Source: Rudanella lutea DSM 19387
GTDB lineage: Bacteria > Bacteroidota > Bacteroidia > Cytophagales > Spirosomataceae
Length of the DNA: 64,000 nt
Reading direction: 5' to 3'
Assembly (NCBI RefSeq): GCF_000383955.1
Contig: NZ_KB913013.1
Coordinates: forward strand, 2,648,694 to 2,712,693
Shown: piece by piece, positions 45,902-54,484 of the stretch
Numbering within the stretch: the first letter of the stretch is position 1
Layout: each line of letters begins with the position of its first letter
The notes under the pieces: model-generated
Told to the model about the DNA's origin: nothing
Seen by the model: only the letters and a program-made list of their open reading frames with translations
Databases searched by the model: none
Made by a program: the position numbers and the translations under genes

Positions 45902-46489
45902 TCAGGTAAAACGTCTATCAAACAATAAGGTTTGGGTGGCTTTTAAACTATACTACAATGCGCCATATGGGTTAAGACGACTTTATAGCGAAAGGTGACA
46001 AGCTTACTACAAATTCAGCACATTTCAACTATAGTTACAAGCCTTTTTGGGTACAAAAGTTATTTAACAGACCGGTACCTCTATCCTACTTTAGAACGTA
46101 GGCACTGTATTTTACAGGGCTAAATATCGTATTGATTAGGCTCCATATTTATTAAAATCTTAAATAATTTACACGACAAAAAACACAAACAATTGACTTT
46201 CAAAGTATTATAAAATTACCATCTGGACCACCAGCCAGCATCAGGCACAAAACAACCCCTCCTTCGCTATAGAGATTGTTTATATCGGGCATGTAGTTAG
46301 CAACAACTATCCAGATTGACGTTACATAGAATCTAAATCGTGTTTTAATTGCCAACCAAACCCGGCGCGTTTTCCTAATCATTTCATACCGCTGGCTTTC
46401 CGGATACCGTTTACCCAGTACACCCGATACCATTAGCCGTACTCGACCAAAAATCCGTAGTATTGCGCCATTACCGACTGCCAACAGCC
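45902..46489. other. AT-rich non-coding gap preceding the ATPase cassette
   Basis: About 590 nt between divergent genes, markedly AT-richer than the surroundings. Open frames in it look random and match nothing recognisable. It presumably holds both promoters and may be a boundary of the inserted cassette; no tRNA, terminal repeats or attachment site could be made out. Confidence 0.5.
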
Positions 46490-47575
46490 ATGCTTAAGCG
46501 TGTTTCGATTCAGAATTTTAAGAGCCTTAAGGACGTCACCCTCGATCTTCAGAAGGTGAACCTGCTCATTGGCCCAAACAACTCCGGTAAAACGAATTTT
46601 TTGAAGGCGCTGGAGTTGATACGAGAAGGTGAGAATCAACCAAATTACAATCCGAACGAAATAGCATTTGGGAAACGCCTTTCAAAAGAAATCAGCGTTA
46701 ACCTACTGTGGCCGTCCGACAGAGAGGAATTTGACTGGCGGATATTCAAACTCTATTATGATTTGAATACACTAACAAGTGCTACCGGATATTTCAAAAA
46801 TGATTTACCAGATGAAATAATCACGGGACGAGTCTCAATACCTGATTTTCAACGCTATCAATATAGTTCTCTAAAAATTTATAAACTCGACCCGAACAAG
46901 TTAGCCCAACCAGGCCCTGTTGGGATTGGAGAGGAGATTGTCAGCGCTGATGGTTCGAACCTTGTCGGATTTTTGGATTTGATGCTCGGGAAGTATAGAA
47001 AATCTGTCTTCAATCGTACTGAAAATGATTTACACACCTGTATTCCTGAGTTTGACGAGATTAACCTCGACGATGCTCCGGCTACTGAAGAACTCAAAAA
47101 ACAGTATGGCGATAAGTCCTTCAAACGCCTAGGCTTGAGCAATAGCAAACAGGGTATCACGTATTGGGCTGACGAACTCTCCGAGGGTACGCTTTACTTC
47201 CTCGCTCTGCTCTGTATCATCAACCAGCCTAACCCGCCCAAGCTGCTGTTGTTGGAGGAACCCGAGAAGGGCATTCACCCACGCCGGTTATTTGAGGTAA
47301 TGCAGTTTATCCTGACGCTGGTTGAAGAGAAAGATGTGCAGGTCATTATGACCACGCACAGTCCCGCAATCGTTGATATGTTTAAAGACATGCCGGAATC
47401 GGTCTTTATCTTCGATAAGGATGAAGAAGGCGCAACGCACGTCAAAAATTTATTACATGATGTAATCGAACCGGAAACAGAGAGAAGTAAAGAGTTAGGC
47501 ATTGAACCACCGCACTACACCGACTCTCTTGGCGATGCCTGGACGGTTGGCTTTCTAGGGGGAGTACCAAAATGA
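46490..47575 (+). CDS. AAA15/OLD-like ATPase of a two-gene cassette
   Basis: 361 residues from the ATG at 46490 (MLKRVSIQNFKSLKDVTLDL). ABC/SMC-type ATPase head: Walker A GPNNSGKT (28-35), signature-like ADELSEGTLYFLAL, Walker B LLLLEEPEKGIHP and switch histidine VIMTTHSPAIVD. The short insertion between the motifs is not a coiled coil of SMC length. Such ATPases are the sensor or motor half of OLD-, PARIS- and Septu-type defence modules. The stop overlaps the start of the next gene by 4 nt (ATGA). Base composition is clearly AT-richer than the neighbours, suggesting transfer. Function in this organism is inferred. Confidence 0.85.
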   Translation: MLKRVSIQNFKSLKDVTLDLQKVNLLIGPNNSGKTNFLKALELIREGENQPNYNPNEIAFGKRLSKEISVNLLWPSDREEFDWRIFKLYYDLNTLTSATGYFKNDLPDEIITGRVSIPDFQRYQYSSLKIYKLDPNKLAQPGPVGIGEEIVSADGSNLVGFLDLMLGKYRKSVFNRTENDLHTCIPEFDEINLDDAPATEELKKQYGDKSFKRLGLSNSKQGITYWADELSEGTLYFLALLCIINQPNPPKLLLLEEPEKGIHPRRLFEVMQFILTLVEEKDVQVIMTTHSPAIVDMFKDMPESVFIFDKDEEGATHVKNLLHDVIEPETERSKELGIEPPHYTDSLGDAWTVGFLGGVPK

Positions 47576-48144
47576 GCCAGATTGTTACCTACGCTTTTTT
47601 CGGAGAAGACGACGCTCAACGCAACTTTCTAGAAAAATACCTGCACCAGGAATTCCCCGACACGTTCATTGAGGACGAAAATGAGCGTTGGCGTTTCAAA
47701 GCAACGAACGATAAGCAGGTAGATAAACTTCTACCAGAAGCATTACGGCAAATCAGGTTGCTCGAGCTGGATGTTCTGTTTATTAGTCGGGACATTGACA
47801 CCGATCAAACGCCCAAAATTTTAGAAAAACAGGCAGACTTTGCCAAAACTTGTCAGGGACACCCTGCTATTGTAATGCTACCCGTTCAGTGTATTGAGTA
47901 CTGGCTCTGGTATATCAAGCGACACCACGAGGAACCGGGGAAAAATACACCTTTGGAATCGCAAACTCGAGCAACTGCCAAACGGGCCGTTTACGACAAC
48001 ACAAAAGTGGTAGCTAAACAAATAGCGTTAGCGAATGACATTTTGCTACATCTGGATGTTAACTGGCTAACTACCCGCTCTCCTAGTTTCAACCATTTTC
48101 ATAAACAAGTACAAGCGTTTCTGAGTGAGTACGCAAAAACGTGA
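47572..48144 (+). CDS. Putative TOPRIM/DUF4276-like effector partner of the ATPase
   Basis: 190 residues with ATG overlapping the upstream TGA. The layout looks like a TOPRIM-type fold: FFGEDDAQRNFLEKYLHQEFP (acidic Glu in the first strand turn), LDVLFISRDIDTDQ (D-x-D) and MLPVQCIEYWLWYIKRHH (an Ile-Glu-x-Trp motif typical of DUF4276/RloB-like proteins). No recognised nuclease name can be assigned with certainty. Tight coupling to the ATPase suggests that it is the effector of the pair. Same AT-rich composition as the ATPase. It ends 35 nt before the cystathionine beta-synthase gene. Confidence 0.5.
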   Translation: MSQIVTYAFFGEDDAQRNFLEKYLHQEFPDTFIEDENERWRFKATNDKQVDKLLPEALRQIRLLELDVLFISRDIDTDQTPKILEKQADFAKTCQGHPAIVMLPVQCIEYWLWYIKRHHEEPGKNTPLESQTRATAKRAVYDNTKVVAKQIALANDILLHLDVNWLTTRSPSFNHFHKQVQAFLSEYAKT

Positions 48145-48179
48145 GTGATGTAAAACCAATCCTTCATCAACCATCCCCA

Positions 48180-49556
48180 ATGAAATACTACAATTCTATC
48201 GTCGACACCATCGGCAACACGCCCCTGGTTAAGCTCAACAAAGTAACCAAAGGCATCCGGGGCACCGTGCTGGCCAAAGTGGAATACTTCAACCCCGGCA
48301 ACTCCGTCAAAGACCGGATTGCCGTGAGCATGATCGAAGACGCCGAACAGCGGGGCATCCTGAAGCCCGGCGGCACCATTATTGAGGGCACAAGCGGAAA
48401 CACCGGCATGGGCCTTGCCCTGGCGGCTATCGGCAAAGGCTACAAGTGCATTTTCACGATGGCCGACAAACAGTCTAAAGAGAAAATGGACATTCTGCGG
48501 GCTGTAGGTGCCGAGGTCATTGTGTGCCCCACCAACGTGGCCCCCGACGATCCCCGCTCCTACTACTCCGTGGCCAAACGGCTCAATCAGGAAATTCCGA
48601 ACTCGCTCTACCCCAATCAGTACGACAACTTAGCCAATACCCAGGCGCATTACGTAGGCACCGGCCCCGAAATCTGGCGCGATACCGACGGCCGCATTAC
48701 GCATTTTGCAGCCTCGGTCGGCACGGGCGGTACCATTAGTGGTACATCGCGGTTCCTGAAAGAGCAAAACCCGCAGCTGTTTACACTCGGCCTGGATACG
48801 TATGGCTCAGTATTCAAAAAATATAAGGAAACGGGCGTTTTCGATACGGGCGAAATTTATCCCTACCTGACCGAGGGCATCGGCGAGGATATTCTGCCCC
48901 AGAACGTCGATTTTGACGTGATCGACCAGTTTATCAAGGTCACCGACAAAGACGCTGCGATCATGGCCCGGAGACTGTCGCGGGAGGAAGGTCTGTTTGT
49001 AGGATGGTCGTGCGGGACAGCCGTGCATGGCGCGCTCGAATGGGCCCGCGAGCACCTGACCGACGACGATGTGCTGGTTATTTTGCTGCCCGACCACGGC
49101 ACCCGTTACCTCGCCAAAATCTATAACGACACTTGGATGAACGACCACGGTTTTCTGGAAAATCGCCAGTTTAAAACCGCCCGCGATATTATCACGAGTA
49201 AAAATGGAGCTGGCGTACTAACCACTCTGGGACGCGACGTTACCGTTTCGCAGGCCATTCAGGTGCTCAACCGGCAGGGCATTTCGCAGATTCCGGTTAC
49301 CGACGCCGAGGGCCATATTGTGGGTAGCCTGACCGACTCGACCATTTTGAACCGGCTCATCGACGACCCGGCCGTGAAAGACAAAGCCGTGAGCGAGGTG
49401 ATGGATAAGCCATTCAAATTTGTGGGGCTCGACAATACGGTCGACGTGCTTTCGTCGCTTATCGACCGCGAGAATAAGGCCCTGCTCGTGCGCGACGAAA
49501 CCCAGCAGGTACACATCATTACGCAGGCCGATTTGCTGGCAGCCATGACCAACTGA
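48180..49556 (+). CDS. Cystathionine beta-synthase-like PLP enzyme with CBS domains
   Basis: 458 residues from the ATG at 48180; an upstream GTG frame adds 13 residues. Fold type II PLP enzyme: NTPLVKLNKV, VEYFNPGNSVKDRIAVSMIE with the PLP lysine, GTSGNTGMGLALAAIG, SVGTGGTISGTSRFL and GWSCGTAVHGALEWA. The C-terminal 110 residues form two CBS motifs (GRDVTVSQAIQVLNRQGISQ, VGSLTDSTILNRL and MDKPFKFVGLDNTVDVL). Condenses serine (or O-acetylserine) with homocysteine or sulfide; cystathionine beta-synthase is the best fit for the two-part architecture. High-GC again after the AT-rich cassette. Confidence 0.9.
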   Translation: MKYYNSIVDTIGNTPLVKLNKVTKGIRGTVLAKVEYFNPGNSVKDRIAVSMIEDAEQRGILKPGGTIIEGTSGNTGMGLALAAIGKGYKCIFTMADKQSKEKMDILRAVGAEVIVCPTNVAPDDPRSYYSVAKRLNQEIPNSLYPNQYDNLANTQAHYVGTGPEIWRDTDGRITHFAASVGTGGTISGTSRFLKEQNPQLFTLGLDTYGSVFKKYKETGVFDTGEIYPYLTEGIGEDILPQNVDFDVIDQFIKVTDKDAAIMARRLSREEGLFVGWSCGTAVHGALEWAREHLTDDDVLVILLPDHGTRYLAKIYNDTWMNDHGFLENRQFKTARDIITSKNGAGVLTTLGRDVTVSQAIQVLNRQGISQIPVTDAEGHIVGSLTDSTILNRLIDDPAVKDKAVSEVMDKPFKFVGLDNTVDVLSSLIDRENKALLVRDETQQVHIITQADLLAAMTN

Positions 49557-49595
49557 CCCGAAGAATTTCGTATCTTGTCTGAAAATAACCCGGTT

Positions 49596-50198
49596 ATGAG
49601 CATCCAAACGCAAGCGCTCGACACGCCGACTGAGTCGATACCGTCTTACCTGGTTTACGAAACACTCAACGGCCGCCCTCTGTATCGGAAGGGCTATAAG
49701 GATGTATTAGCCAAGCGAAAAACCGCCAGTGAGATTATGGGGTGCAGCGACCTTCAGGCCATTATTGTCTCAGCCTTATTTGCGTATTTGTACAATCAAA
49801 CCAACCGAAAAGTCTACTGGGTTGTGACAAATGAGCCGGGATTACACCTGAAACTGGGCGATAATCTGGCCAACGACATTGCCTTTTACGAAAAAGAGAA
49901 GGTAACCATCCGGGGTAAGTTTTTCGATGTAGCCCCCAAAGTTGTTGTGGAAGTCGACATCAAAGTGGACCCGGAGGCTTACCCCGGCAAAGAACAGGAG
50001 TATATCTACGAGAAAACCGAAGCCATGCTGGCCTTTGGCACCGAACGCGTTATCTGGATCACTACCAAAACCCGCAAGGTGCTGGTGGCCACCCCCAACG
50101 AACCCTGGCTCACGTTCAATTGGGATGCTACGGTTCCGGTCATGGATGGCCTCACGCTAAACGTTCTGGCATTACTAACCGACGAAGGGATTCTTTAA
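49596..50198 (+). CDS. Uma2 family (DUF820) putative restriction-like endonuclease
   Basis: 200 residues from the ATG at 49596. The Uma2 core is visible: GDNLANDIAFYEKEKV (the conserved Asp of the PD motif), VVVEVDIKVDPEA (the E-x-D/K-type strand) and YIYEKTEAMLAFGTERVIWI. PD-(D/E)xK fold assumed from the family. Cellular role unknown, though members are numerous in cyanobacteria and Cytophagales. The 3' end overlaps convergent rsgA by 4 nt. Confidence 0.8.
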   Translation: MSIQTQALDTPTESIPSYLVYETLNGRPLYRKGYKDVLAKRKTASEIMGCSDLQAIIVSALFAYLYNQTNRKVYWVVTNEPGLHLKLGDNLANDIAFYEKEKVTIRGKFFDVAPKVVVEVDIKVDPEAYPGKEQEYIYEKTEAMLAFGTERVIWITTKTRKVLVATPNEPWLTFNWDATVPVMDGLTLNVLALLTDEGIL

Positions 50199-51121
50199 CG
50201 CCGGTTATCTCCGCCATCGAGCATACTGAGGTAGCTCATATAGCGCGATTCGGCAATGTCGCCTTCGCCAACCGCTTCTTTTACCGCGCAACCCGGCTCA
50301 TTCACGTGCAGGCAATTATTAAAGCGGCACTGATTGAGCCGGTCGCGCATTTCGGGGAAATAATGGCTTATTTCTTCCTTCGCCATATCGACCAGCCCCA
50401 GCTCTTTAATGCCCGGCGTGTCGATAATAAACGTGTCGGGCGCCAGCTCAAACATCTCGGCAAAGGTGGTTGTGTGTACCCCTTTGTTGGCAAACGTTGA
50501 CACCTCGTTGGTACGCAGATTCAGGTCCGGGGCAATAGCGTTGACAAGCGACGACTTACCCACCCCCGAATGCCCCGACAGAAGCGTGATTTTATGGTCG
50601 AGCAACTGCCGAAAAGCTTCTACGCCATCTCCTTCCGTGGCCGAGGTGGCCATACAACGGTACCCAATCGACTCGTACATATCCATGATTTCCTGCTGGT
50701 AAGCCAGCCCCTCATCGTTCAGTATGTCGGTCTTGTTAAACACCACCGTGGTTGGAATGCGGAAAGCCTCGGCCGTAACCAGAAACCGGTCGATGAAACC
50801 AAGTGAGGTGCGGGGCAGCGTGAGCGTGGCCAACATAACGGCCTGATCGATATTGGCCGCCAGAATATGCCCGTGGGCCGTTTTGTGCACCGACTGCCGG
50901 ATGATATAGTTTTCGCGCGGGTCGATGTCCAGAATAACGGCCGTATTCTCAGTTATATCTTCAACCTCAAACTGCACCCGATCGCCCACGGCAATGGGGT
51001 TAGTTACTTTGAGACCTTTGATCTTAAACTTCCCTTTCAGCCGCCCCTGATACACATGTCCATCCTCGTTGCGGATGTCATACCACGAGCCCGTTGAGCG
51101 AATTACTAATCCTTTTTGCAA
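50195..51121 (-). CDS. rsgA: Ribosome small subunit-dependent GTPase A
   Basis: 308 residues from the TTG at 51119-51121 (LQKGLVIRSTGSWYDIR), the only start that places the OB-fold domain correctly; no ATG precedes it. The OB domain is followed by a circularly permuted GTPase: VVFNKTDIL (G4), ATSATEGDG (G5), LLSGHSGVGKSSLVNAI (G1), TTTFAEMFEL and DTPGIKELGL (G3). The C-terminal zinc finger is present (CRFNNCLHVNEPGCAV). It matures the 30S subunit and is stress-responsive. Confidence 0.93.
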   Translation of the reverse strand: MQKGLVIRSTGSWYDIRNEDGHVYQGRLKGKFKIKGLKVTNPIAVGDRVQFEVEDITENTAVILDIDPRENYIIRQSVHKTAHGHILAANIDQAVMLATLTLPRTSLGFIDRFLVTAEAFRIPTTVVFNKTDILNDEGLAYQQEIMDMYESIGYRCMATSATEGDGVEAFRQLLDHKITLLSGHSGVGKSSLVNAIAPDLNLRTNEVSTFANKGVHTTTFAEMFELAPDTFIIDTPGIKELGLVDMAKEEISHYFPEMRDRLNQCRFNNCLHVNEPGCAVKEAVGEGDIAESRYMSYLSMLDGGDNRR

Positions 51122-51198
51122 GTGCGAAAGAGTAAAAAAGTGAAATGAAGCCGCCAACGTCGAGCGACAGCGTGAACAGATAGCCCGCAAGGTGCGTG

Positions 51199-52476
51199 TT
51201 ACTCGTTAGCCCGTTTGCGCATTATGGTAGCGACCACCTCCATAACCTTCGCCGTAGCGCCAATGTTCCGCTCCACGTAGGCCCGGCTGATTTGAGCCGC
51301 CTGCGATGGATTGGCGTATTGACGGGCAAAGACCTCGGTCAGGGTTGGGGTGTCTGTCACTGAAAATGCTCCGCCCTCGGCAACCAGATCCACAGCTTCC
51401 TGAAACTTGCGGTAATTAGGCCCAAAAAAGATGGGCACGCCAAAGGTGGCAGCTTCCAGAATGTTATGCAGCCCCTTGCCGAATGCCCCGCCGATATAAG
51501 CAAACTCGCCGTACTGGTACAGCGACGAAAGCAAGCCGATGTTGTCGATAAAAAGCGTTTGCACGGTGTTGTCGGCGGCATCGGCCGTCTGATTCAGCAA
51601 AGCCGAGTACCGCACCGACGGCCGCTTGAGCTGTACCCGCCACCGCTCAATCTCGTCTTCGTGGATTTCGTGCGGGGCTACAATCACCTTCAGCGGCTGT
51701 TCAAACGCGTTCAGAAACGGAATCAGCACCTGCATATCGGCCTGCCACGCGCTCCCCACCACCAACAGCGGCTGACCAGCCTTAAACGTTGCCGCCAACG
51801 GAATCGCTTTGCGGGCGGCCGCGACCTGCGCTACCCGGTCGAAGCGGGTGTCGCCCGCCCGTGTCACGTTCGTAATTCCGATTTGCCGGAGCAGTTGCAC
51901 CGACTCTTCATTCTGCACCAGAATATGGTCAAAACAGGTCAGAATCTTCTGGTAAAATCGCTGCGCCGATTCCACTCCCCATGATTTGAAGAAGAGCTGG
52001 CTCGGCCGGAAAATAGCCGAAAACGACAGCGTGGGTACGCCAGCCGTCCGCAACTCGTGCAGGTAGTTGGCCCAAAATTCGTATTTGATAAAAAACGCCA
52101 TTTTGGGCTGTACAAACCGCACAAAATCGCGGGCGTTTGCAGGCGTATCGGCGGGCAGGTACAGGATAAAATCAGCCCCGGCGTAGTTTTTCCGCACTTC
52201 GTAGCCAGAAGGCGAAAAAAAGGTAAGCAAAACCTTGTAGGCCGGATACTGCGCCCGAAAAGCTTCAATTACAGGGCGGCCCTGCTCAAACTCACCCAGC
52301 GAGGCCGCATGAAACCACACCAGCGAAGCCGTGTTGCCGGCCAGTTTTTGCGCGAGTTGCGCCCGCCAGTCCTGCCGACCTACTACCCACTGCCGGGCCT
52401 TGGGGTTGAAGGGGGCCACCAGCCGCAACAAACCGGCATACAGCCGAATCGATGTGTTATAAAGAGGAGAAAACAA
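51199..52476 (-). CDS. kdtA: 3-deoxy-D-manno-octulosonic acid transferase
   Basis: 425 residues from a TTG at 52474-52476 (no ATG in the first 40 codons that would suit). Family GT30: N-terminal anchor LYNTSIRLYAGLLRLVAPFNPKAR, then WFHAASLGEFEQGRPVIEAF (with the catalytic Glu), YLPADTPANARDFVRFVQPK, KYEFWANYLHELRTAGVP, LVVGSAWQADMQVLIPFL, VIVAPHEIHEDEIERW, YIGGAFGKGLHNILEAATFGVP. Adds Kdo to lipid A at the inner membrane. An exact -7 element (TACCTTTG) lies 30 nt upstream. Confidence 0.95.
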   Translation of the reverse strand: MFSPLYNTSIRLYAGLLRLVAPFNPKARQWVVGRQDWRAQLAQKLAGNTASLVWFHAASLGEFEQGRPVIEAFRAQYPAYKVLLTFFSPSGYEVRKNYAGADFILYLPADTPANARDFVRFVQPKMAFFIKYEFWANYLHELRTAGVPTLSFSAIFRPSQLFFKSWGVESAQRFYQKILTCFDHILVQNEESVQLLRQIGITNVTRAGDTRFDRVAQVAAARKAIPLAATFKAGQPLLVVGSAWQADMQVLIPFLNAFEQPLKVIVAPHEIHEDEIERWRVQLKRPSVRYSALLNQTADAADNTVQTLFIDNIGLLSSLYQYGEFAYIGGAFGKGLHNILEAATFGVPIFFGPNYRKFQEAVDLVAEGGAFSVTDTPTLTEVFARQYANPSQAAQISRAYVERNIGATAKVMEVVATIMRKRANE

Positions 52477-52505
52477 GCCTCAAATCCGATTGGTTAATGA
52501 AGCGA

Positions 52506-52513
52506 CAAAGGTA
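52506..52513 (-). promoter_or_regulatory. -7 promoter element of kdtA
   Basis: The minus strand reads TACCTTTG, an exact TAnnTTTG match, about 30 nt before the TTG start. Confidence 0.5.
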
Positions 52514-52640
52514 CACCAATCAGACTCCCCGACAGTACGCCCACCAACGAAACCGATAACAGCCAGTTGGCCCGGTGGCTCGACCGTCGAACTTTTCAAG
52601 CCCGAAAACCTTTTTTAGTGCAAATAAGCATCACGTTCGT

Positions 52641-52970
52641 ATGAACTGGAATAAACTAACCGACGAAAGTCAATTAGCCATTATCAAAGAAGAATCGGCT
52701 CAGCAGCCGGTGCTGATTTTCAAGCACAGTACAACCTGCTCCATCAGTGCCATGGCTTACAGCCGGCTCGAACGCAACTGGAACGATGCCGCCGGTATTA
52801 AGCCGTACTATCTGGATTTGCTCCAGTACCGGGCCATCTCCAACAAGATTGCGGGTGAATTTGGGGTCGAACACGAGTCGCCCCAGGCGCTGCTGATCCA
52901 CAACGGCGAATGCGTGTACGATGCCTCGCACATGGCTATTTCATTCCAGGCGCTGCAACAGGCGGTATAA
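52641..52970 (+). CDS. ytxJ: Monothiol bacilliredoxin (YtxJ/BrxC family)
   Basis: 109 residues from the ATG at 52641. Characteristic opening MNWNKLTDESQLAIIKEESA and the family motif FKHSTTCSIS with the single active cysteine (Cys33), followed by YLDLLQYRAISNKIAGEFGV and SPQALLIHNGECVYDASH. The thioredoxin-like fold removes bacillithiol from protein thiols. Matches the presence of bshA at 11733. Cytoplasmic. The stop abuts a hairpin at 52976. Confidence 0.92.
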   Translation: MNWNKLTDESQLAIIKEESAQQPVLIFKHSTTCSISAMAYSRLERNWNDAAGIKPYYLDLLQYRAISNKIAGEFGVEHESPQALLIHNGECVYDASHMAISFQALQQAV

Positions 52971-52975
52971 TATCT

Positions 52976-53077
52976 GAAAGGAGAAGGGAGAACAGGGAAA
53001 AGGGAGAAAAGGTTTGTAATACAACGTTCCTTTCCTCTCTTTTCCCTGTTCTCCCTTCTCCTTTTTCCCTTTATCCC
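52976..53077. repeat. Purine-tract hairpin (GGAGAAGGGA family)
   Basis: The left arm (52976-53012) contains GGAGAAGGGAGAACAGGG and the right arm (53029-53077) its exact complement across about 22 bp, with a 16-nt loop. It fills the gap between the convergent ytxJ and folB genes. Confidence 0.88.
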
Positions 53078-53421
53078 CTCAGGGTAATTCGGGCGCGGTG
53101 ACAGACTCCCCCAACCGGCGGGTTGAATTTAGAGACACTCACCTCCACATCGGCCACGGTTGGGTACACCTGCCGAATCTCGGTAATGATACTGTGGGCA
53201 ATATGCTCCAGCAAACGGGCCGGGCGTTGCATCACCCGGGTCGTAATCCGGTACAACTCCTCGTAGTTGACGGTTGCACTGAGCCGGTCTTGCCGGGCTG
53301 CTTCCGAAAAGTCGACGGTAACAACAATGTCGACGGAGTATTTATTTCCAATTTTCTGCTCCTCGTCGTAAAAGCCGTGGTAGGCAAAAAACTCAAGTCC
53401 TTCTAACGCGATGGTTCCCAT
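53071..53421 (-). CDS. folB: Dihydroneopterin aldolase
   Basis: 116 residues. The family's strands and motifs are present: IALEGLEFFAYHGFYDEEQK (HGxxxxE), YSVDIVVTVDFSEAARQDRL, TVNYEELYRITTRVM, RLLEHIAHSIITEI and the C-terminal VSVSKFNPPVGGVC. Converts dihydroneopterin to 6-hydroxymethyl-dihydropterin in folate synthesis. Lies 18 nt after the DivIVA-like gene in the same direction, likely cotranscribed. Confidence 0.93.
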   Translation of the reverse strand: MGTIALEGLEFFAYHGFYDEEQKIGNKYSVDIVVTVDFSEAARQDRLSATVNYEELYRITTRVMQRPARLLEHIAHSIITEIRQVYPTVADVEVSVSKFNPPVGGVCHRARITLRG

Positions 53422-53439
53422 GCGGGTGGCCCAAAGGCC

Positions 53440-54333
53440 TTAAATCTGGTCAAAAAATGATCCGCCCTGTTTGGTCTCGGCGGGTGGTTGCGGGGTGGTT
53501 TCGGGTGTCACTTCGGCAGCGGTGATCTGTACGGCTTCATCTACCTGCTGCACCAGCTCGGCAGAGGGCTCAACCTCCGGCCCGCGCGACGTTGGCGGCT
53601 CTACCAGCTCGTCGCCGGTAGGCATATCCGCCGTTTCAGCAATAGCTTCCCGCCCGGTTTCAGAGGCAGCGGTCGGCGTACCTGATTCGGTGTCGGCAGC
53701 GAGTCCGTCAGCGGCTTGTTGGGGCTCGGCAGCCTGCGCCTGTTTTTCGGCTTCGCGCTGTTCTTCCTTAATTTGCGTAGCCACCTCGTCGATTTTACCC
53801 TTAAACGATTGCTTGGCAAACTTCTTCTCAAACCGATCAACGCTATCCATGGCGTTGGCCGACAGCGTTTTGATCTGCGCCACCAGGGTGTCCTTGTAGC
53901 GCTCCATGGCCTTGAAGTCGTGCTCCATAGCCTTGAGGTCGTTCAGAATGTTGTCTTTCAGATACCGGGCCTGATTTTGCGCGTCCTGAATCATCATGGA
54001 TGATTTTTTCTTCGCATCGGCCAGCATATCGTCGGCTTTTCGGCGGGCTTCGGCCAGATGCTGCTCGGCCGCCTTGGTGGCCTGATCGGTAATCTGACTG
54101 CTGGTATCTTCGGCGGTTTTGAGCGTCTTAAACAGGGTCAGCTCTACCTCTTTTAACTTATTGAGCTCTTTTTCAGCCAGTTCAAGCTGCATTTTCAGCA
54201 TCTTCTGCTCGCCAACCACCCGCTCCCATTCCTGCGAGAGCGACGACAGGAAAGCGTCTACCTCGTCGGTACGGTAGCCGCGTAAACCCTTTTCAAAGGT
54301 GTGTTGCCGAATCTCTATGGGCGTGATTTTCAT
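53440..54333 (-). CDS. DivIVA-domain coiled-coil protein
   Basis: 297 residues. The first 60 residues match the DivIVA N-terminal domain (MKITPIEIRQHTFEKGLRGY, RTDEVDAFLSSLSQEW). A long coiled coil follows (about 45-190, KELNKLKEVELTLFKTLKTAE; EARRKADDMLADAKKKSSMM). The C-terminal third is acidic and Pro/Thr/Glu-rich, likely disordered. Probable cell-pole or membrane-curvature organiser; in Bacteroidota its role is not settled. Upstream of folB with an 18-nt gap. Confidence 0.88.
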   Translation of the reverse strand: MKITPIEIRQHTFEKGLRGYRTDEVDAFLSSLSQEWERVVGEQKMLKMQLELAEKELNKLKEVELTLFKTLKTAEDTSSQITDQATKAAEQHLAEARRKADDMLADAKKKSSMMIQDAQNQARYLKDNILNDLKAMEHDFKAMERYKDTLVAQIKTLSANAMDSVDRFEKKFAKQSFKGKIDEVATQIKEEQREAEKQAQAAEPQQAADGLAADTESGTPTAASETGREAIAETADMPTGDELVEPPTSRGPEVEPSAELVQQVDEAVQITAAEVTPETTPQPPAETKQGGSFFDQI

Positions 54334-54484
54334 ACGATGCGCCTAATTGATGTAGGGTCGAAAGCAATTGTGTCAGCGTGAAAGTAAAGTTCTTTACGCG
54401 TAATTGAAAAGTATTAGGCATAAAATGTGCCAAAGGAACGCGCCCGCCCACAAGACCGCCGGTCGGCCTGAAATCCAGATTACC

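Noticed and set aside
46200-46484. 94-codon minus-strand frame in the AT-rich gap
   Set aside because: No recognisable domain, skewed composition and it overlaps the ATPase promoter region; probably random.
46490-48144. Naming the ATPase cassette PARIS or OLD/Gabija
   Set aside because: The ATPase type fits several systems and the partner is too short and divergent to identify without profile searches.
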